This document shows positions 52,481 through 61,713 of a stretch of DNA of 64,000 nt, piece by piece. The notes below the pieces were generated by a model, which was given only the letters and a program-made list of their open reading frames with translations, ran no database searches and was not told where the DNA came from. Numbering within the stretch: the stretch's first letter is position 1; every line of letters starts with the position of its first letter. The stretch covers positions 62,001 to 126,000 of the forward strand of contig JAIDQQ010000020.1 in NCBI GenBank assembly GCA_029062165.1. The letters are read 5' to 3'. A program made the position numbers and the translations under genes. The stretch comes from Ruminococcus sp. GTDB lineage: Bacteria; Bacillota; Clostridia; Oscillospirales; Ruminococcaceae.

Positions 52481-53145
52481 TCTATCACCTCCATATCGTC
52501 AAGTAGTATCTGGACATTATCACGTACAAGCCTGTTTATGTGAAAATGTCCGGCAAACCATTTTTTAAACTCAAGTTTTCTGTAAAGCCATTCAAAATAT
52601 CCGGTAAGCTCCGCATCATGACTGTCCGGAACATGACCTATATAATATATAACGGATTCCGGTACGGTATGTGTAATAACATAATCTATTTTATATCCGC
52701 ATTTTTCAAGAGTTTCGCCGGCTGTTGAGTAGTCGTTGTTGTCAGGGAGTTCCCGAGACCACCAGTTTACGCCCTCTGTGCGAAGTGCCTTGTCAATTGA
52801 GTAAGCCCCACCCATTGTAAAGAAATTTTTCCCCTCTATTATGAAAAGCTGTCCACGCATAAGGTGAACGATATTTCCAGCTATCCGGCGGACTTTTCCG
52901 CCGTGCCAGTCCTCAACGGGATATGTTTCAAGCAGACTGAAATCTTCATGATTGCCGTCAATAAAAGCTATCATAAATGGCAAGACAGTAAGTTTAGCTA
53001 AAAAATACCTGTGGCGTGGGTCATCCCATACAAAGCCGAAGTCTCCGCACACAATAACAGTATCATCCTTTGTAATCGGATAACGGCATATTCTTTTTAT
53101 GAAATCGTTATAATTACCGTGAGTATCTCCTGTAATGTAAATCAT
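52477..53145 (-). CDS. Calcineurin-type metallophosphoesterase
   Basis: 222 residues from ATG 53145 (SD GGTGAT); a GTG at 53154 adds three residues. Motifs: ITGDTHGNYNDF, VICGDFGFVW, FIDGNHEDF, VITHTVPE and FAGHFHINR, the complete dimetal set of the calcineurin family. Substrate unknown. It is followed by the ASCH gene with a 4-bp overlap. Confidence 0.9.
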   Translation of the reverse strand: MIYITGDTHGNYNDFIKRICRYPITKDDTVIVCGDFGFVWDDPRHRYFLAKLTVLPFMIAFIDGNHEDFSLLETYPVEDWHGGKVRRIAGNIVHLMRGQLFIIEGKNFFTMGGAYSIDKALRTEGVNWWSRELPDNNDYSTAGETLEKCGYKIDYVITHTVPESVIYYIGHVPDSHDAELTGYFEWLYRKLEFKKWFAGHFHINRLVRDNVQILLDDMEVIE

Positions 53146-53163
53146 ATATATCACCTGTTATTT

Positions 53164-53192
53164 ATTATATCACAGAAAAATAATTCTGTCAA
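53164..53192 (-). promoter_or_regulatory. Promoter of the phosphoesterase-ASCH pair
   Basis: Minus strand TTGACA (53192-53187), 17 nt, TATAAT (53169-53164). Confidence 0.8.
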
Positions 53193-53198
53193 TACAGT

Positions 53199-53227
53199 CT
53201 GACGGATTTTTAAATTTATGTTATAAT
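53199..53227 (+). promoter_or_regulatory. Candidate promoter of the ECF sigma operon
   Basis: CTGACG (53199-53204), 17 nt, TATAAT (53222-53227), about 70 nt upstream of the sigma gene start. Confidence 0.55.
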
Positions 53228-53305
53228 ATTCATAAAATGTTTACAATTTAAACCGCACATAATGACCTGTTGAAACGTCATGTATTATTGAAGGGAGGTT
53301 TATAT

Positions 53306-53764
53306 GTGTCAATCGATTTGCACAGTCAGTATGACAAGATATACAGATACTGTTATATACGTGTCCGGAATCGTGAAAAAGCCGAAGACCTGACACAAGA
53401 AACTTTCCTTCATTTTCTTGAAAAACCGCAGTATCATAATCTGAATAAAGATTTACAGTATCTCTATACAATAGCAAGAAATCTATGTATAGACGAATAC
53501 CGTAAAAAAAATACAGAAGAACTTCCGGAGGAATTGCCGGACAGTTCATGTAATGAAGAAACTATACTTGAAAGTGTCGCATTGAGTACGGCACTTGAAA
53601 AGCTTTCGGCGGAAGACAGGGAAATAATACTGCTCCGCTACGTCAATGAAGAACCCGTCGGGGTAATAAGCAGACTGTATAATATATCAAGATTTGCACT
53701 TAACCGCAGAATAAAGAAAATTCTTGAATTTCTGCGGAATGAGTTTGAAAGGGAGGATTTTTAA
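53306..53764 (+). CDS. ECF-type RNA polymerase sigma factor
   Basis: 152 residues from GTG 53306, which lies six bases after GGGAGGT; upstream in-frame codons lack an SD. Region 2 is YDKIYRYCYIRVRNREKAEDLTQETF, with the core-binding helix and the DLTQETF signature; region 4 is LSAEDREIILLRYVNEEPVG and the HTH ISRLYNISRFALNRRIKKI. The gene abuts the next one (stop TAA, then GTG), so sigma and membrane partner are made together, as is usual for sigma/anti-sigma pairs. Confidence 0.9.
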   Translation: MSIDLHSQYDKIYRYCYIRVRNREKAEDLTQETFLHFLEKPQYHNLNKDLQYLYTIARNLCIDEYRKKNTEELPEELPDSSCNEETILESVALSTALEKLSAEDREIILLRYVNEEPVGVISRLYNISRFALNRRIKKILEFLRNEFEREDF

Positions 53765-55168
53765 GTGAATAAAAAGTCAAAAAAGACTTTAAAAAACGCC
53801 TTTAATATTCCCGAACCCAAACGAAAAGAAGAATTTCTGAACAGTCTTCCGGCGAAACAAAAAAAAAGTTTTTCATTTAACGTACCGTTATATATATCGA
53901 CGGCTATAACGGCAGTAGTTATAATAGGTATATGGGGTGGTATAAAGAATCTCCCTCACTTTGACCCACCCATTAATATAGATACTCATGTATATACCGA
54001 AACAACTTCTCTTCCGGAACATACAGAAAATACGTTCGTTCAGACCACCACAACTACTTCAACAGAAAAACATAAAACTGAAACTGCTACAGTAACGACT
54101 TCCGGAAAAAGTACTGTTTCCGGAACGCAACCGGCTGAAACAACCTCTTCCGGAGCAGGTACGGTAATCACGGAAACTGAAACTTTCCAGACAGAAACAA
54201 CAATCACAACCACAAAAAAAGAGAGTAATAATATATCGAATAAACCTACAACTGAAATCCATACTAATGAAATAACTTCCTCACCGGAGACGGATTTTCC
54301 GGAAACTACTGTTAAAACTACTGTAAAAACCACAACCAAAACTACTACTGCAACACTAACCACCACTAAAACTAATTTAAGAACTACAACCAAAACTACT
54401 ACAATGCCACATACAACTACCACAACTACAACGAAAACATTTTATACAAATATTTCTCCGATGACAACAACAACCGCAGAAAGTGAGGTAAACGACGTAA
54501 CCACTACAACACTTATTGATAACGAACCATTGGTTGATATAACAACAAGTCAAACATTAGTTGCCACAATGGACTCACCACCAGTACCGGCGACTACAAC
54601 AACACCTGCTCCGCCAACCGATATACCGCCAGTTGATTTGACGGTAACACCGAAAGTACAATATTATCCGGACGGTGAAATATATATCATGGACAGTGAA
54701 AGCAATGATTCTATGCCACCCACCGAACCGGACGTTACAGGAATATTCCGGCAGATGATAGCAGAATCCGATTTGATAGCAATAGTCGAGGTTGACGAGA
54801 TAATATATACCGGTTTCGAGGGCGTACCGTATACGCAGGAGAACGTAATTGTAAAAGATGTCATATACGGCGATATACAGACAAATTCGAGAATTTCCGT
54901 ATACTGTAAGGGCGGATATATTCCGGCAGAGGAATATTTCATGAATGTATATAAGGAAAATGTAACAGTCCTTGACTACGCCGGAAACAGAAAGTTTTCG
55001 GAAGTTGGTGATGTATATATGTGTTTTCTGAAAGAAAAAGACGGTATTTATTATCTGACAGGATTAAACGACATAAGTAAATTTGAATGTCATGAAGATT
55101 ATTTTGCAAATTTTCATAACAATCAATATATTACATTAAATGATATTCAGAATTTTATAAACAATTGA
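53765..55168 (+). CDS. Membrane protein with long Thr-rich stalk, probable anti-sigma sensor
   Basis: 467 residues from GTG 53765 (SD GGGAGG). A cytosolic head (1-40) has NAFNIPEPKRKEEFLNSLPA, like short anti-sigma segments of this group. One membrane span (about 42-62) is followed by about 220 residues dominated by Thr (TTTT runs, KTTTKTTT), a likely O-glycosylated cell-wall-spanning stalk. The C-terminal extracellular domain (about 300-467) has YPDGEIYIMDSES, LIAIVEVDEIIYTGF and YMCFLKEKDGIYYLTG. No carbohydrate-binding family was recognised. The layout parallels the RsgI anti-sigma sensors of cellulolytic clostridia; that role is inference. Confidence 0.75.
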   Translation: MNKKSKKTLKNAFNIPEPKRKEEFLNSLPAKQKKSFSFNVPLYISTAITAVVIIGIWGGIKNLPHFDPPINIDTHVYTETTSLPEHTENTFVQTTTTTSTEKHKTETATVTTSGKSTVSGTQPAETTSSGAGTVITETETFQTETTITTTKKESNNISNKPTTEIHTNEITSSPETDFPETTVKTTVKTTTKTTTATLTTTKTNLRTTTKTTTMPHTTTTTTTKTFYTNISPMTTTTAESEVNDVTTTTLIDNEPLVDITTSQTLVATMDSPPVPATTTTPAPPTDIPPVDLTVTPKVQYYPDGEIYIMDSESNDSMPPTEPDVTGIFRQMIAESDLIAIVEVDEIIYTGFEGVPYTQENVIVKDVIYGDIQTNSRISVYCKGGYIPAEEYFMNVYKENVTVLDYAGNRKFSEVGDVYMCFLKEKDGIYYLTGLNDISKFECHEDYFANFHNNQYITLNDIQNFINN

Positions 55169-55215
55169 GAATTAATAATTATGAATTATGCATTGAAAAT
55201 TTGGAGGTTTTAACC

Positions 55216-56337
55216 ATGAAAAAATTTTTATCAGCCCTTATTTCAGCGACACTTGCCTTGAATGCCGTGCCTTTAGTATCTGGTGCGGAGGAAACTAAAG
55301 AAACATCAGAAGCAATACCGCCGTCAGTCCAGCCGTATACAGTCGACGGCAACAGCGTTGTTTTTCAGGGTGGCAAGGATTATGACTATATAATCAGTAG
55401 TATAAATTCGACGTTCAGTACCGAAAGGGAAGATAAGACAACGACATTCACACCAGAGCAGGACGGAAAATATATAGTCTCTCGTGTATGGCTTGAAGAA
55501 CAGATTATAGATTATTCATTCGGTAGTGTTTATGACCCTGAAAGAGACGAAACAATTTACATTAATGAACCTATCGAAACACATTGTCATTATTTCTATC
55601 CGCATATACAGAATTTTGAGATAACATATAATAAAAATACAGGTACACAGGTTGAATTTTCGGGCGAAACAACATATTATAATAAAAATACTGTCGAAGA
55701 AATAAAAACAAAACCCTCACAAGCGTGTTATGACTATATGGAAATGAACACAGATGATATTTTAGACAGTTCAGTTTATTATGCATTTGTATCAAGCCAC
55801 CTGCTCCTTGGTGAAAGCAGTTCATTTTTAACGTACTATGATTACGGCTGGAATGATGAAAAAGATAAATCGATATACTGTATAGATTACGGATATAAAG
55901 TACATGAAACCGGTGAAATATTTGTAGATGTTACCGGCAATGCTGAAATAACTAAAACACTTTATGGCGGAAGCTATATTGATGGTAATTTTGAAGTTGC
56001 AACGTGTGACATGGTACCGTATATCCTTATCGAACCCACTGCTGACGGTTATGCGGAAATTTATGCATCTGCTTTAACGCCTATGTTTTCAACTGTACTT
56101 AAAATTGAAGACGGTAAGTTTACGAACAGATTTTCACAGGGGTGTGTAATGGAAACCGGTGACCTTAATTACGACTGTGAAACAACTATCGCCGATGCCG
56201 TTGTATTTCAGAAATATCTTCTCGGACAGACTAATTTGACTTCAACGCAATACGCCTGTGCGGATATTAATTATGACGGCTATGTTGATGTGTTTGATAT
56301 GGTTAATTTCAGACAGAACATAATTAATAATTCATAA
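55216..56337 (+). CDS. Secreted dockerin protein of unknown function, copy 1
   Basis: 373 residues from ATG 55216 (SD TTGGAGG). Signal peptide (about 1-25, ending SGAEE). A beta-rich region of about 270 residues has no recognised catalytic motif; notable are HCHYFYPHIQNFEITYN and YYDYGWNDEKDKSIYCIDYG. The C-terminal dockerin has GDLNYDCETTIADAVVFQKY and DINYDGYVDVFDMVNFRQNI. It is probably a cellulosomal non-catalytic or new-family module. A near-duplicate follows. An AT palindrome covers the stop codon. Confidence 0.8.
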   Translation: MKKFLSALISATLALNAVPLVSGAEETKETSEAIPPSVQPYTVDGNSVVFQGGKDYDYIISSINSTFSTEREDKTTTFTPEQDGKYIVSRVWLEEQIIDYSFGSVYDPERDETIYINEPIETHCHYFYPHIQNFEITYNKNTGTQVEFSGETTYYNKNTVEEIKTKPSQACYDYMEMNTDDILDSSVYYAFVSSHLLLGESSSFLTYYDYGWNDEKDKSIYCIDYGYKVHETGEIFVDVTGNAEITKTLYGGSYIDGNFEVATCDMVPYILIEPTADGYAEIYASALTPMFSTVLKIEDGKFTNRFSQGCVMETGDLNYDCETTIADAVVFQKYLLGQTNLTSTQYACADINYDGYVDVFDMVNFRQNIINNS

Positions 56338-56353
56338 TTAAGAATTATTAATT
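56322..56353. repeat. AT-rich dispersed palindrome at the dockerin-1 stop
   Basis: Perfect 12-bp arms AATTAATAATTC / GAATTATTAATT around an 8-bp loop, spanning the stop codon. Confidence 0.75.
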
Positions 56354-56374
56354 AAATCAGTTGGAGGTATATTT

Positions 56375-57547
56375 ATGAAAAAAATTTTATCAGCCCTTAT
56401 TTCAGCGACACTTGCCTTGAATGCCGTACCTTTAGTATCGAGTGCGGAGGAAACTACAGAAACATCAGACGAAATTCAGCCGATAGCCATGCCATATACT
56501 ATTGACGGCGACAGCGTTATTTTTCAGGGTGGCAATGATTTTGACTATATAATCAGTAGTATAAATTCAACGTTCACAACCGAAAGAACAAAAAAAGCAA
56601 CGGAAATGACCACTAAAACAATGACATTCACACCAAAGGAGGACGGAAAATACGTCGTCTCTCGTGTATGGCTTGAGGAAAGCATTATAGATTATTCATT
56701 CAGTAGTGTTTATGACCCCGAAACAGGTGAGACAATTTACATTAATGACCCTATCGAAACACATTGTCATTATTTCTATCCGCACATACAGAACTTTGAG
56801 ATAACATATAATTCAAAGACCGGTACGCAAGTTGAATTTTCGGGCGAACACAGATATTACAATGAAAGTACAGTCAATGAAAAAATAAAGACAAACCCTT
56901 CAATGGCTTGTTACGACTACATGGAAATGAGTACGGAAGATATTTTATCACGTTCAGAATACTATGCATTTGTATCAAGCCACCTGCTCCTTGGTGAAAG
57001 CAGTTCATTTTTAATGTACTATGATTACGGCTGGAATGATGAAAAAGACAAGTCGATATACTGTATAGACTACGGATATAACGTAAATGAAAACGGTGAA
57101 GTATTTGTAGATGTTACCGGTAATGCTGAAATAACTAAAACACTTTATGGCGGAAGCTATATTGATGGTAATTTTGAAGTTGCAACGTGTGACATGATAC
57201 CGTATATCCTTATAGAACCCACCGCCGACGGTTTTGCGGAAGTTTATGTACCTGATTTAACGCCTATGTCTTCAACTGTACTTAAAATTGAAGACGGACA
57301 GTTTACAGACAGATTTTCAATAGGTTGCGAACAGGAAATAGGTGACCTTAATTACGACAGTGAAATAACTATCGCTGATGCTGTCACATTCCAGAAATAT
57401 CTTATCGGACAGACTGATTTGACTTCAACGCAATACACCTGTGCCGATATAAATTCAGACGACTATGTTGATGTGTTCGATATGGTTCTTCTAAGAAAAC
57501 ATATCGTCGCAACTGCTTTATGTACGCCAGATACGGAGCAGGTTTAA
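56375..57547 (+). CDS. Secreted dockerin protein of unknown function, copy 2
   Basis: 390 residues, a tandem duplicate of the preceding gene (signal peptides and most core segments nearly identical). It differs by an insertion after FTTERTKKATEMTTK and by the last residues, where the dockerin runs DINSDDYVDVFDMVLLRKHI followed by an odd tail VATALCTPDTEQV instead of the usual IINNS. The tail is encoded partly by the GGAGCAGGT word. In the first dockerin repeat the calcium positions are kept. SD TTGGAGG. Confidence 0.8.
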   Translation: MKKILSALISATLALNAVPLVSSAEETTETSDEIQPIAMPYTIDGDSVIFQGGNDFDYIISSINSTFTTERTKKATEMTTKTMTFTPKEDGKYVVSRVWLEESIIDYSFSSVYDPETGETIYINDPIETHCHYFYPHIQNFEITYNSKTGTQVEFSGEHRYYNESTVNEKIKTNPSMACYDYMEMSTEDILSRSEYYAFVSSHLLLGESSSFLMYYDYGWNDEKDKSIYCIDYGYNVNENGEVFVDVTGNAEITKTLYGGSYIDGNFEVATCDMIPYILIEPTADGFAEVYVPDLTPMSSTVLKIEDGQFTDRFSIGCEQEIGDLNYDSEITIADAVTFQKYLIGQTDLTSTQYTCADINSDDYVDVFDMVLLRKHIVATALCTPDTEQV

Positions 57548-57555
57548 AAAAATGC

Positions 57556-57584
57556 TTGACAAACTGAAAACATTGTGATATAAT
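57556..57584 (+). promoter_or_regulatory. Promoter of the riboflavin operon
   Basis: TTGACA (57556-57561), 17 nt, TATAAT (57579-57584), immediately before the FMN riboswitch. Confidence 0.9.
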
Positions 57585-57590
57585 GGAAAC

Positions 57591-57701
57591 ATCTTCGGGG
57601 CAGAGTGAAATTCTCTACCGGCAGTGAAAGTCTGCGAGCCTGTAAGGGTTGAATCGGTGAAATTCCGATACCGACGGTTAAAGTCCGGACGTGAGAAGAT
57701 G
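57591..57701 (+). promoter_or_regulatory. FMN riboswitch (RFN element)
   Basis: The conserved RFN blocks are all present: ATCTTCGGGGCAGAGTGAAA, CTACCGGC, GCGAGCC, GATTCGGTGAAATTCCGA-like segments and GACGGTTAAAGTCCGG, closed by the P1 stem ATCTTC / GAAGAT. FMN binding would favour the downstream terminator and shut off ribD-ribE-ribBA-ribH. Confidence 0.96.
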
Positions 57702-57725
57702 TTACTGTTTCACGCTATATCCATA

Positions 57726-57757
57726 CCCCGAAATATAATTTTTCGGGGATTTTTTTA
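57726..57757 (+). terminator. Riboswitch terminator
   Basis: CCCCGAAA / TTTCGGGG with a 7-nt loop and seven T, between the FMN aptamer and the ribD SD. Confidence 0.93.
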
Positions 57758-57770
57758 TCGGAGGTGTTTT

Positions 57771-58856
57771 ATGACCCACGAAGAATATATGAAAATTGCC
57801 ATTGAATTAGCAAAAAACGGAGCAGGTTATGTAAATCCTAATCCGCTTGTAGGTGCGGTGATAGTCCGTGACGGAAGAATAATCGGTAAGGGCTGGCACA
57901 GAAAATACGGCGAACTTCACGCCGAAAGAAACGCTTTCGCAGACTGTACGGAAGACTGTTCGGGAGCGGATATGTACGTGACTTTAGAGCCTTGCTGTCA
58001 TCACGGAAAAACCCCACCTTGTACGGATATAATCATTGAAAAGAATATAAAGCGTGTTTATATAGGTTCGTCAGACCCTAACCCGAAAGTAGCCGGAAAA
58101 GGTGTCCGTATTCTAATGGAACACGGTATAGAAGTCACGGAGGGTATTTTAAAGGAACAATGTGATAGTCTGAATGAAATATTTTTCCACTATATAACTA
58201 CCGGCAGACCATTTGTCACAATGAAGTACGCCATGACTTTGGACGGTAAAATAGCTTGTCGGACAGGTCTTTCAAAGTGGATAACCGGCGAAACAGCGAG
58301 ACAGCACGTACAATACGAAAGGTTAAGACATATGGCGATAATGGTAGGAGTAGGAACGGTCATAGCAGATAATCCTATGTTAAACTGTCGTCTCGAAAAC
58401 GGACGTAATCCGTTGCGAATAGTATGCGATACGAATTTGAGGACACCTGTTGAATGTAATATAGTCCGTACCGCCTACGAAATCCCGACGATAATAGCCA
58501 CCTGCTCCGACGATACTGAAAAAATAAGTCAGTATGAAAATTATGGCTGTCGTATTATGAGGGTTAAGAAATCCGGAAATCACATTGACCTCAATGACCT
58601 TATGAATAAAATCGGCAACGAAAAAATTGACAGTATTCTTTTAGAGGGTGGCGGAGAACTGAATTATTCCGCCCTTGAAGCCGGTATAGTAAATAAGATT
58701 CAGGCTTATATTGCACCGAAAATTTTCGGCGGTGAGGGTGCTAAAACAGCCGTTTCCGGAGCAGGCGTTAAGACCCCTGACGAAGCGTACAGAATAAAGC
58801 GTACTGAAATAAAGCGTATCGGGGAAGATTTTCTTATAGAAGGGTGGTTGAAGTAG
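57771..58856 (+). CDS. ribD: Bifunctional riboflavin biosynthesis deaminase/reductase
   Basis: 361 residues from ATG 57771 (SD GGAGGTG). The N-terminal deaminase has zinc ligands in ELHAERNAF and LEPCCHHGKTPPC. The C-terminal NADPH reductase has FVTMKYAMTLDGKIA, LLEGGGELNYSALE and IFGGEGAKT. It deaminates and then reduces the pyrimidine intermediate. First gene of the operon; its stop touches the ribE start. Confidence 0.96.
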   Translation: MTHEEYMKIAIELAKNGAGYVNPNPLVGAVIVRDGRIIGKGWHRKYGELHAERNAFADCTEDCSGADMYVTLEPCCHHGKTPPCTDIIIEKNIKRVYIGSSDPNPKVAGKGVRILMEHGIEVTEGILKEQCDSLNEIFFHYITTGRPFVTMKYAMTLDGKIACRTGLSKWITGETARQHVQYERLRHMAIMVGVGTVIADNPMLNCRLENGRNPLRIVCDTNLRTPVECNIVRTAYEIPTIIATCSDDTEKISQYENYGCRIMRVKKSGNHIDLNDLMNKIGNEKIDSILLEGGGELNYSALEAGIVNKIQAYIAPKIFGGEGAKTAVSGAGVKTPDEAYRIKRTEIKRIGEDFLIEGWLK

Positions 58857-59498
58857 ATGTTTACCGGAATTATTGAGGAAATCGGGACGGTTAAGGAAAT
58901 CCAGCATAGTGGTGAAAGTTCTTTCATAAGGATTCAGGCGGATAAAATTTTTTCGGATATGCATATCGGCGACAGTATAGCGGTAAACGGTCTGTGTCTG
59001 ACGGTAACGGAATTTGATAATAAAATCTTCCGTGCCGACGTTATGAACGAAACTCTGAAACGGTCATCACTGGGAAGTCTTAAGAATGGAAGTCGGGTTA
59101 ATCTGGAGCGTGCTATGTCAGCGTGCGGACGTTTCGGGGGACATATAGTTTCCGGACATATCGACGGTACAGGCATTATTTCAGATATTAAAAATGACGG
59201 TATAGCTATATGGTACACGATTACGACTAAACCGGAGATTATGCGGTATATCGTTGAAAAAGGTTCAGTAGCGATAGACGGTATAAGCCTTACTGTCGCA
59301 AGAGTAACGGAAAATAATTTCAGTGTCTCGATAATTCCGCATACTGCCGGAAATACTATTCTTTCGTACAGAAAGTCCGGCGAAATGGTCAATCTTGAAA
59401 ACGATATTATCGGAAAATATGTAGAAAAATTTATCTGTCCGGAAAAAACGGAAAGTAATATTTCTATGGGATTCCTTGCGGAAAACGGATTTGTATAA
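58857..59498 (+). CDS. ribE: Riboflavin synthase alpha chain
   Basis: 213 residues. Two lumazine-binding repeats: [15 protein letters not shown] with [11 protein letters not shown], and [12 protein letters not shown] with [11 protein letters not shown]. It dismutates 6,7-dimethyl-8-ribityllumazine to riboflavin. It begins directly at the ribD stop. Confidence 0.96.
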   Translation: MFTGIIEEIGTVKEIQHSGESSFIRIQADKIFSDMHIGDSIAVNGLCLTVTEFDNKIFRADVMNETLKRSSLGSLKNGSRVNLERAMSACGRFGGHIVSGHIDGTGIISDIKNDGIAIWYTITTKPEIMRYIVEKGSVAIDGISLTVARVTENNFSVSIIPHTAGNTILSYRKSGEMVNLENDIIGKYVEKFICPEKTESNISMGFLAENGFV

Positions 59499-59521
59499 TT
59501 AATAATGAGGAGGTTTGTTTA

Positions 59522-60721
59522 ATGTTTGAATATAATACTGTTGAGGAGGCTGTTCAGGCACTCCGTAATGGTGAGATAATCCTTGTCACCGACGACGAAA
59601 ACAGGGAAAATGAAGCTGATATGATATGTTCAGCGGAATTTGCTACTACTGAAAACGTCAATTTCATGGCAACACACGCTAAAGGTCTGATATGTATGCC
59701 AATGAGTAAGGAACTATGCCGGAAACTTTATCTTCCGCAGATGGTCAGTGAAAATACCGATAATCACTGTACGGCATTCACGGTAAGCATTGACCATGTA
59801 AACACTACTACCGGAATATCCGCCGAAGAACGTGGATATACTGCCCGAATGGTAGTTGACGATAACGCTAAGCCGGAAGATTTCCGCAGACCAGGGCATA
59901 TGTTTCCGCTTACCGCCAAGGATAACGGCGTACTGGAGCGTGACGGACATACGGAAGCAACCGTCGACTTAATGAAAATAGCCGGTCTTAAAGAATGCGG
60001 ACTTTGTTGCGAGGTAATGCGTGATGACGGTACTATGATGCGTTCCGGAGAGATTCGGGAAAAAGCTAAAGAGTGGGGTTTCAAGTTCATAACCATTCAG
60101 GCAATAAAGGAGTACAGAAAATGTAATGATAAACTGGTTGAAAGAGTTGCAGATACGAAACTCCCGACAAAGTATGGTAATTTCCGTGCGATAGGCTTTA
60201 TAAACAAACTCAACGGTGAACATCATGTAGCACTTGTCAAGGGCGAAATCGGCGACGGTCAGGACGTATTATGCCGTGTACATTCCGAGTGTCTGACCGG
60301 TGATGCATTCGGGTCACTGAAATGCGATTGCGGTCAACAGTTTGCGTCGGCAATGACACAGATTGAAAAAGAGGGAAGAGGCGTACTTCTGTACATGAGA
60401 CAAGAAGGCAGGGGTATAGGTCTGATAAACAAACTCCGTGCCTATGAATTGCAGGATAACGGCATGGACACTCTTGAAGCGAATATAGCGTTAGGATTTC
60501 CGGCAGATATGAGAGAATACTATATCGGCGCACAGATTTTAAGGGAATTAGGCTGTAAGACTTTACGACTTCTCACAAATAATCCGGATAAAGTCTACGG
60601 ATTAAGTGGTTTCGGACTGGAAATAAAGGAGCGTGTACCGATACAGGTACAGGCAACCGACTATGATTTATTCTATCTGAAAACGAAAAAAGACAAAATG
60701 GGACATATACTGAATTATTAA
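59522..60721 (+). CDS. ribBA: DHBP synthase/GTP cyclohydrolase II
   Basis: 399 residues. The N-terminal RibB half has [17 protein letters not shown] and the RPGHMFPL motif. The RibA half has [20 protein letters not shown] with the three zinc cysteines, and [13 protein letters not shown]. It supplies both precursors of the lumazine. SD GAGGAGG. Confidence 0.96.
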   Translation: MFEYNTVEEAVQALRNGEIILVTDDENRENEADMICSAEFATTENVNFMATHAKGLICMPMSKELCRKLYLPQMVSENTDNHCTAFTVSIDHVNTTTGISAEERGYTARMVVDDNAKPEDFRRPGHMFPLTAKDNGVLERDGHTEATVDLMKIAGLKECGLCCEVMRDDGTMMRSGEIREKAKEWGFKFITIQAIKEYRKCNDKLVERVADTKLPTKYGNFRAIGFINKLNGEHHVALVKGEIGDGQDVLCRVHSECLTGDAFGSLKCDCGQQFASAMTQIEKEGRGVLLYMRQEGRGIGLINKLRAYELQDNGMDTLEANIALGFPADMREYYIGAQILRELGCKTLRLLTNNPDKVYGLSGFGLEIKERVPIQVQATDYDLFYLKTKKDKMGHILNY

Positions 60722-60734
60722 GGAGTATTATGTT

Positions 60735-61253
60735 ATGGGATTTTTTGAAATTTGCAGTATAATAATGTTGGTCTTGAGTGTCTTGTTGTCCGTACAGACT
60801 ATTATAAGAATGGTTAAAAAATCCCGATACATCAGAAATATCGAAAAAAAATTCAGATTGCATAATAGATTCAATATATGGATTATCCTTATACCGATAC
60901 ATTTGTGGATTATTTATGCACGTATGTCAAATAATTCCATGTATCGTGGTAATCTGTCAATGGCAGAAGCAGATGTATATATGGGGATATTCTTTATCAT
61001 AATGTGGATTTTACTTATTATAAAACATTTTTCCTATCCGTATATAGCTGAAAACTGTTTAATAAGTATTGATTTCAATAAAGTTATGCTTGAAAACAAT
61101 GAACTGAAATACGACATATACGAAGATATTCTTGAAATATCCTGTAAGGAAAAAACATATCCTGTTAAATATTATATAGAAGAAAATCAGGATGAAGTTT
61201 ATGAAATACTTTATCAAAACTATCAGAGGAGAAAAGATTATGAAGATTTATGA
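60735..61253 (+). CDS. Membrane protein of unknown function inside the riboflavin operon
   Basis: 172 residues. Spans at about 5-25, 50-66 and 82-104, then a cytosolic domain with [20 protein letters not shown]. No match to RibU or other known flavin transporters was recognised: it has too few spans. SD AAGGAG. It overlaps the ribH start by 14 bp, so it is translated with the operon. Confidence 0.7.
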   Translation: MGFFEICSIIMLVLSVLLSVQTIIRMVKKSRYIRNIEKKFRLHNRFNIWIILIPIHLWIIYARMSNNSMYRGNLSMAEADVYMGIFFIIMWILLIIKHFSYPYIAENCLISIDFNKVMLENNELKYDIYEDILEISCKEKTYPVKYYIEENQDEVYEILYQNYQRRKDYEDL

Positions 61254-61713
61254 AGGAAAACTTGTTGCGGAGAGTACAAGAATAGGCATTGTAGTAGCGA
61301 GATTCAACGAGTTTATAACGTCAAAACTTTTAGGCGGAGCAGTCGACACACTGAAGCGTCACGGTGTTGACGAAAACAACATTGATACTGCATGGGTACC
61401 AGGGGCATTTGAGATACCGTTAATCGCAAAGAAAATGACGGATTCCGGTAAATATGATGCTGTAATCTGTCTGGGTGCGATAATAAGAGGCAGTACGTCG
61501 CATTATGACCTCGTCTGCAACGAAACCGCCAAAGGTATAGCACAGGTATCGCTGAACAGTAATATTCCGGTAATGTTCGGGGTAATCACGACGGAAAACA
61601 TCGAACAGGCTATAGAAAGAGCAGGTTCAAAAGCCGGAAATAAAGGTAGCGAATGTGCCGAAGGTGCTATTGAAATGATAAATCTTATAAGAGAGATTGA
61701 AAAAAATGCTTAA
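61240..61713 (+). CDS. ribH: 6,7-Dimethyl-8-ribityllumazine synthase
   Basis: 157 residues from ATG 61240 (SD AGAGGAG). Motifs: [45 protein letters not shown], and [17 protein letters not shown]. It forms the icosahedral lumazine synthase shell. The last eight bases overlap the HAD gene. Confidence 0.96.
   Translation: MKIYEGKLVAESTRIGIVVARFNEFITSKLLGGAVDTLKRHGVDENNIDTAWVPGAFEIPLIAKKMTDSGKYDAVICLGAIIRGSTSHYDLVCNETAKGIAQVSLNSNIPVMFGVITTENIEQAIERAGSKAGNKGSECAEGAIEMINLIREIEKNA

Noticed and set aside
54040-54423. Val-rich open frame on the minus strand
   Set aside because: It is the antisense of the Thr-rich stalk (ACN codons read as GTN) and has no SD.
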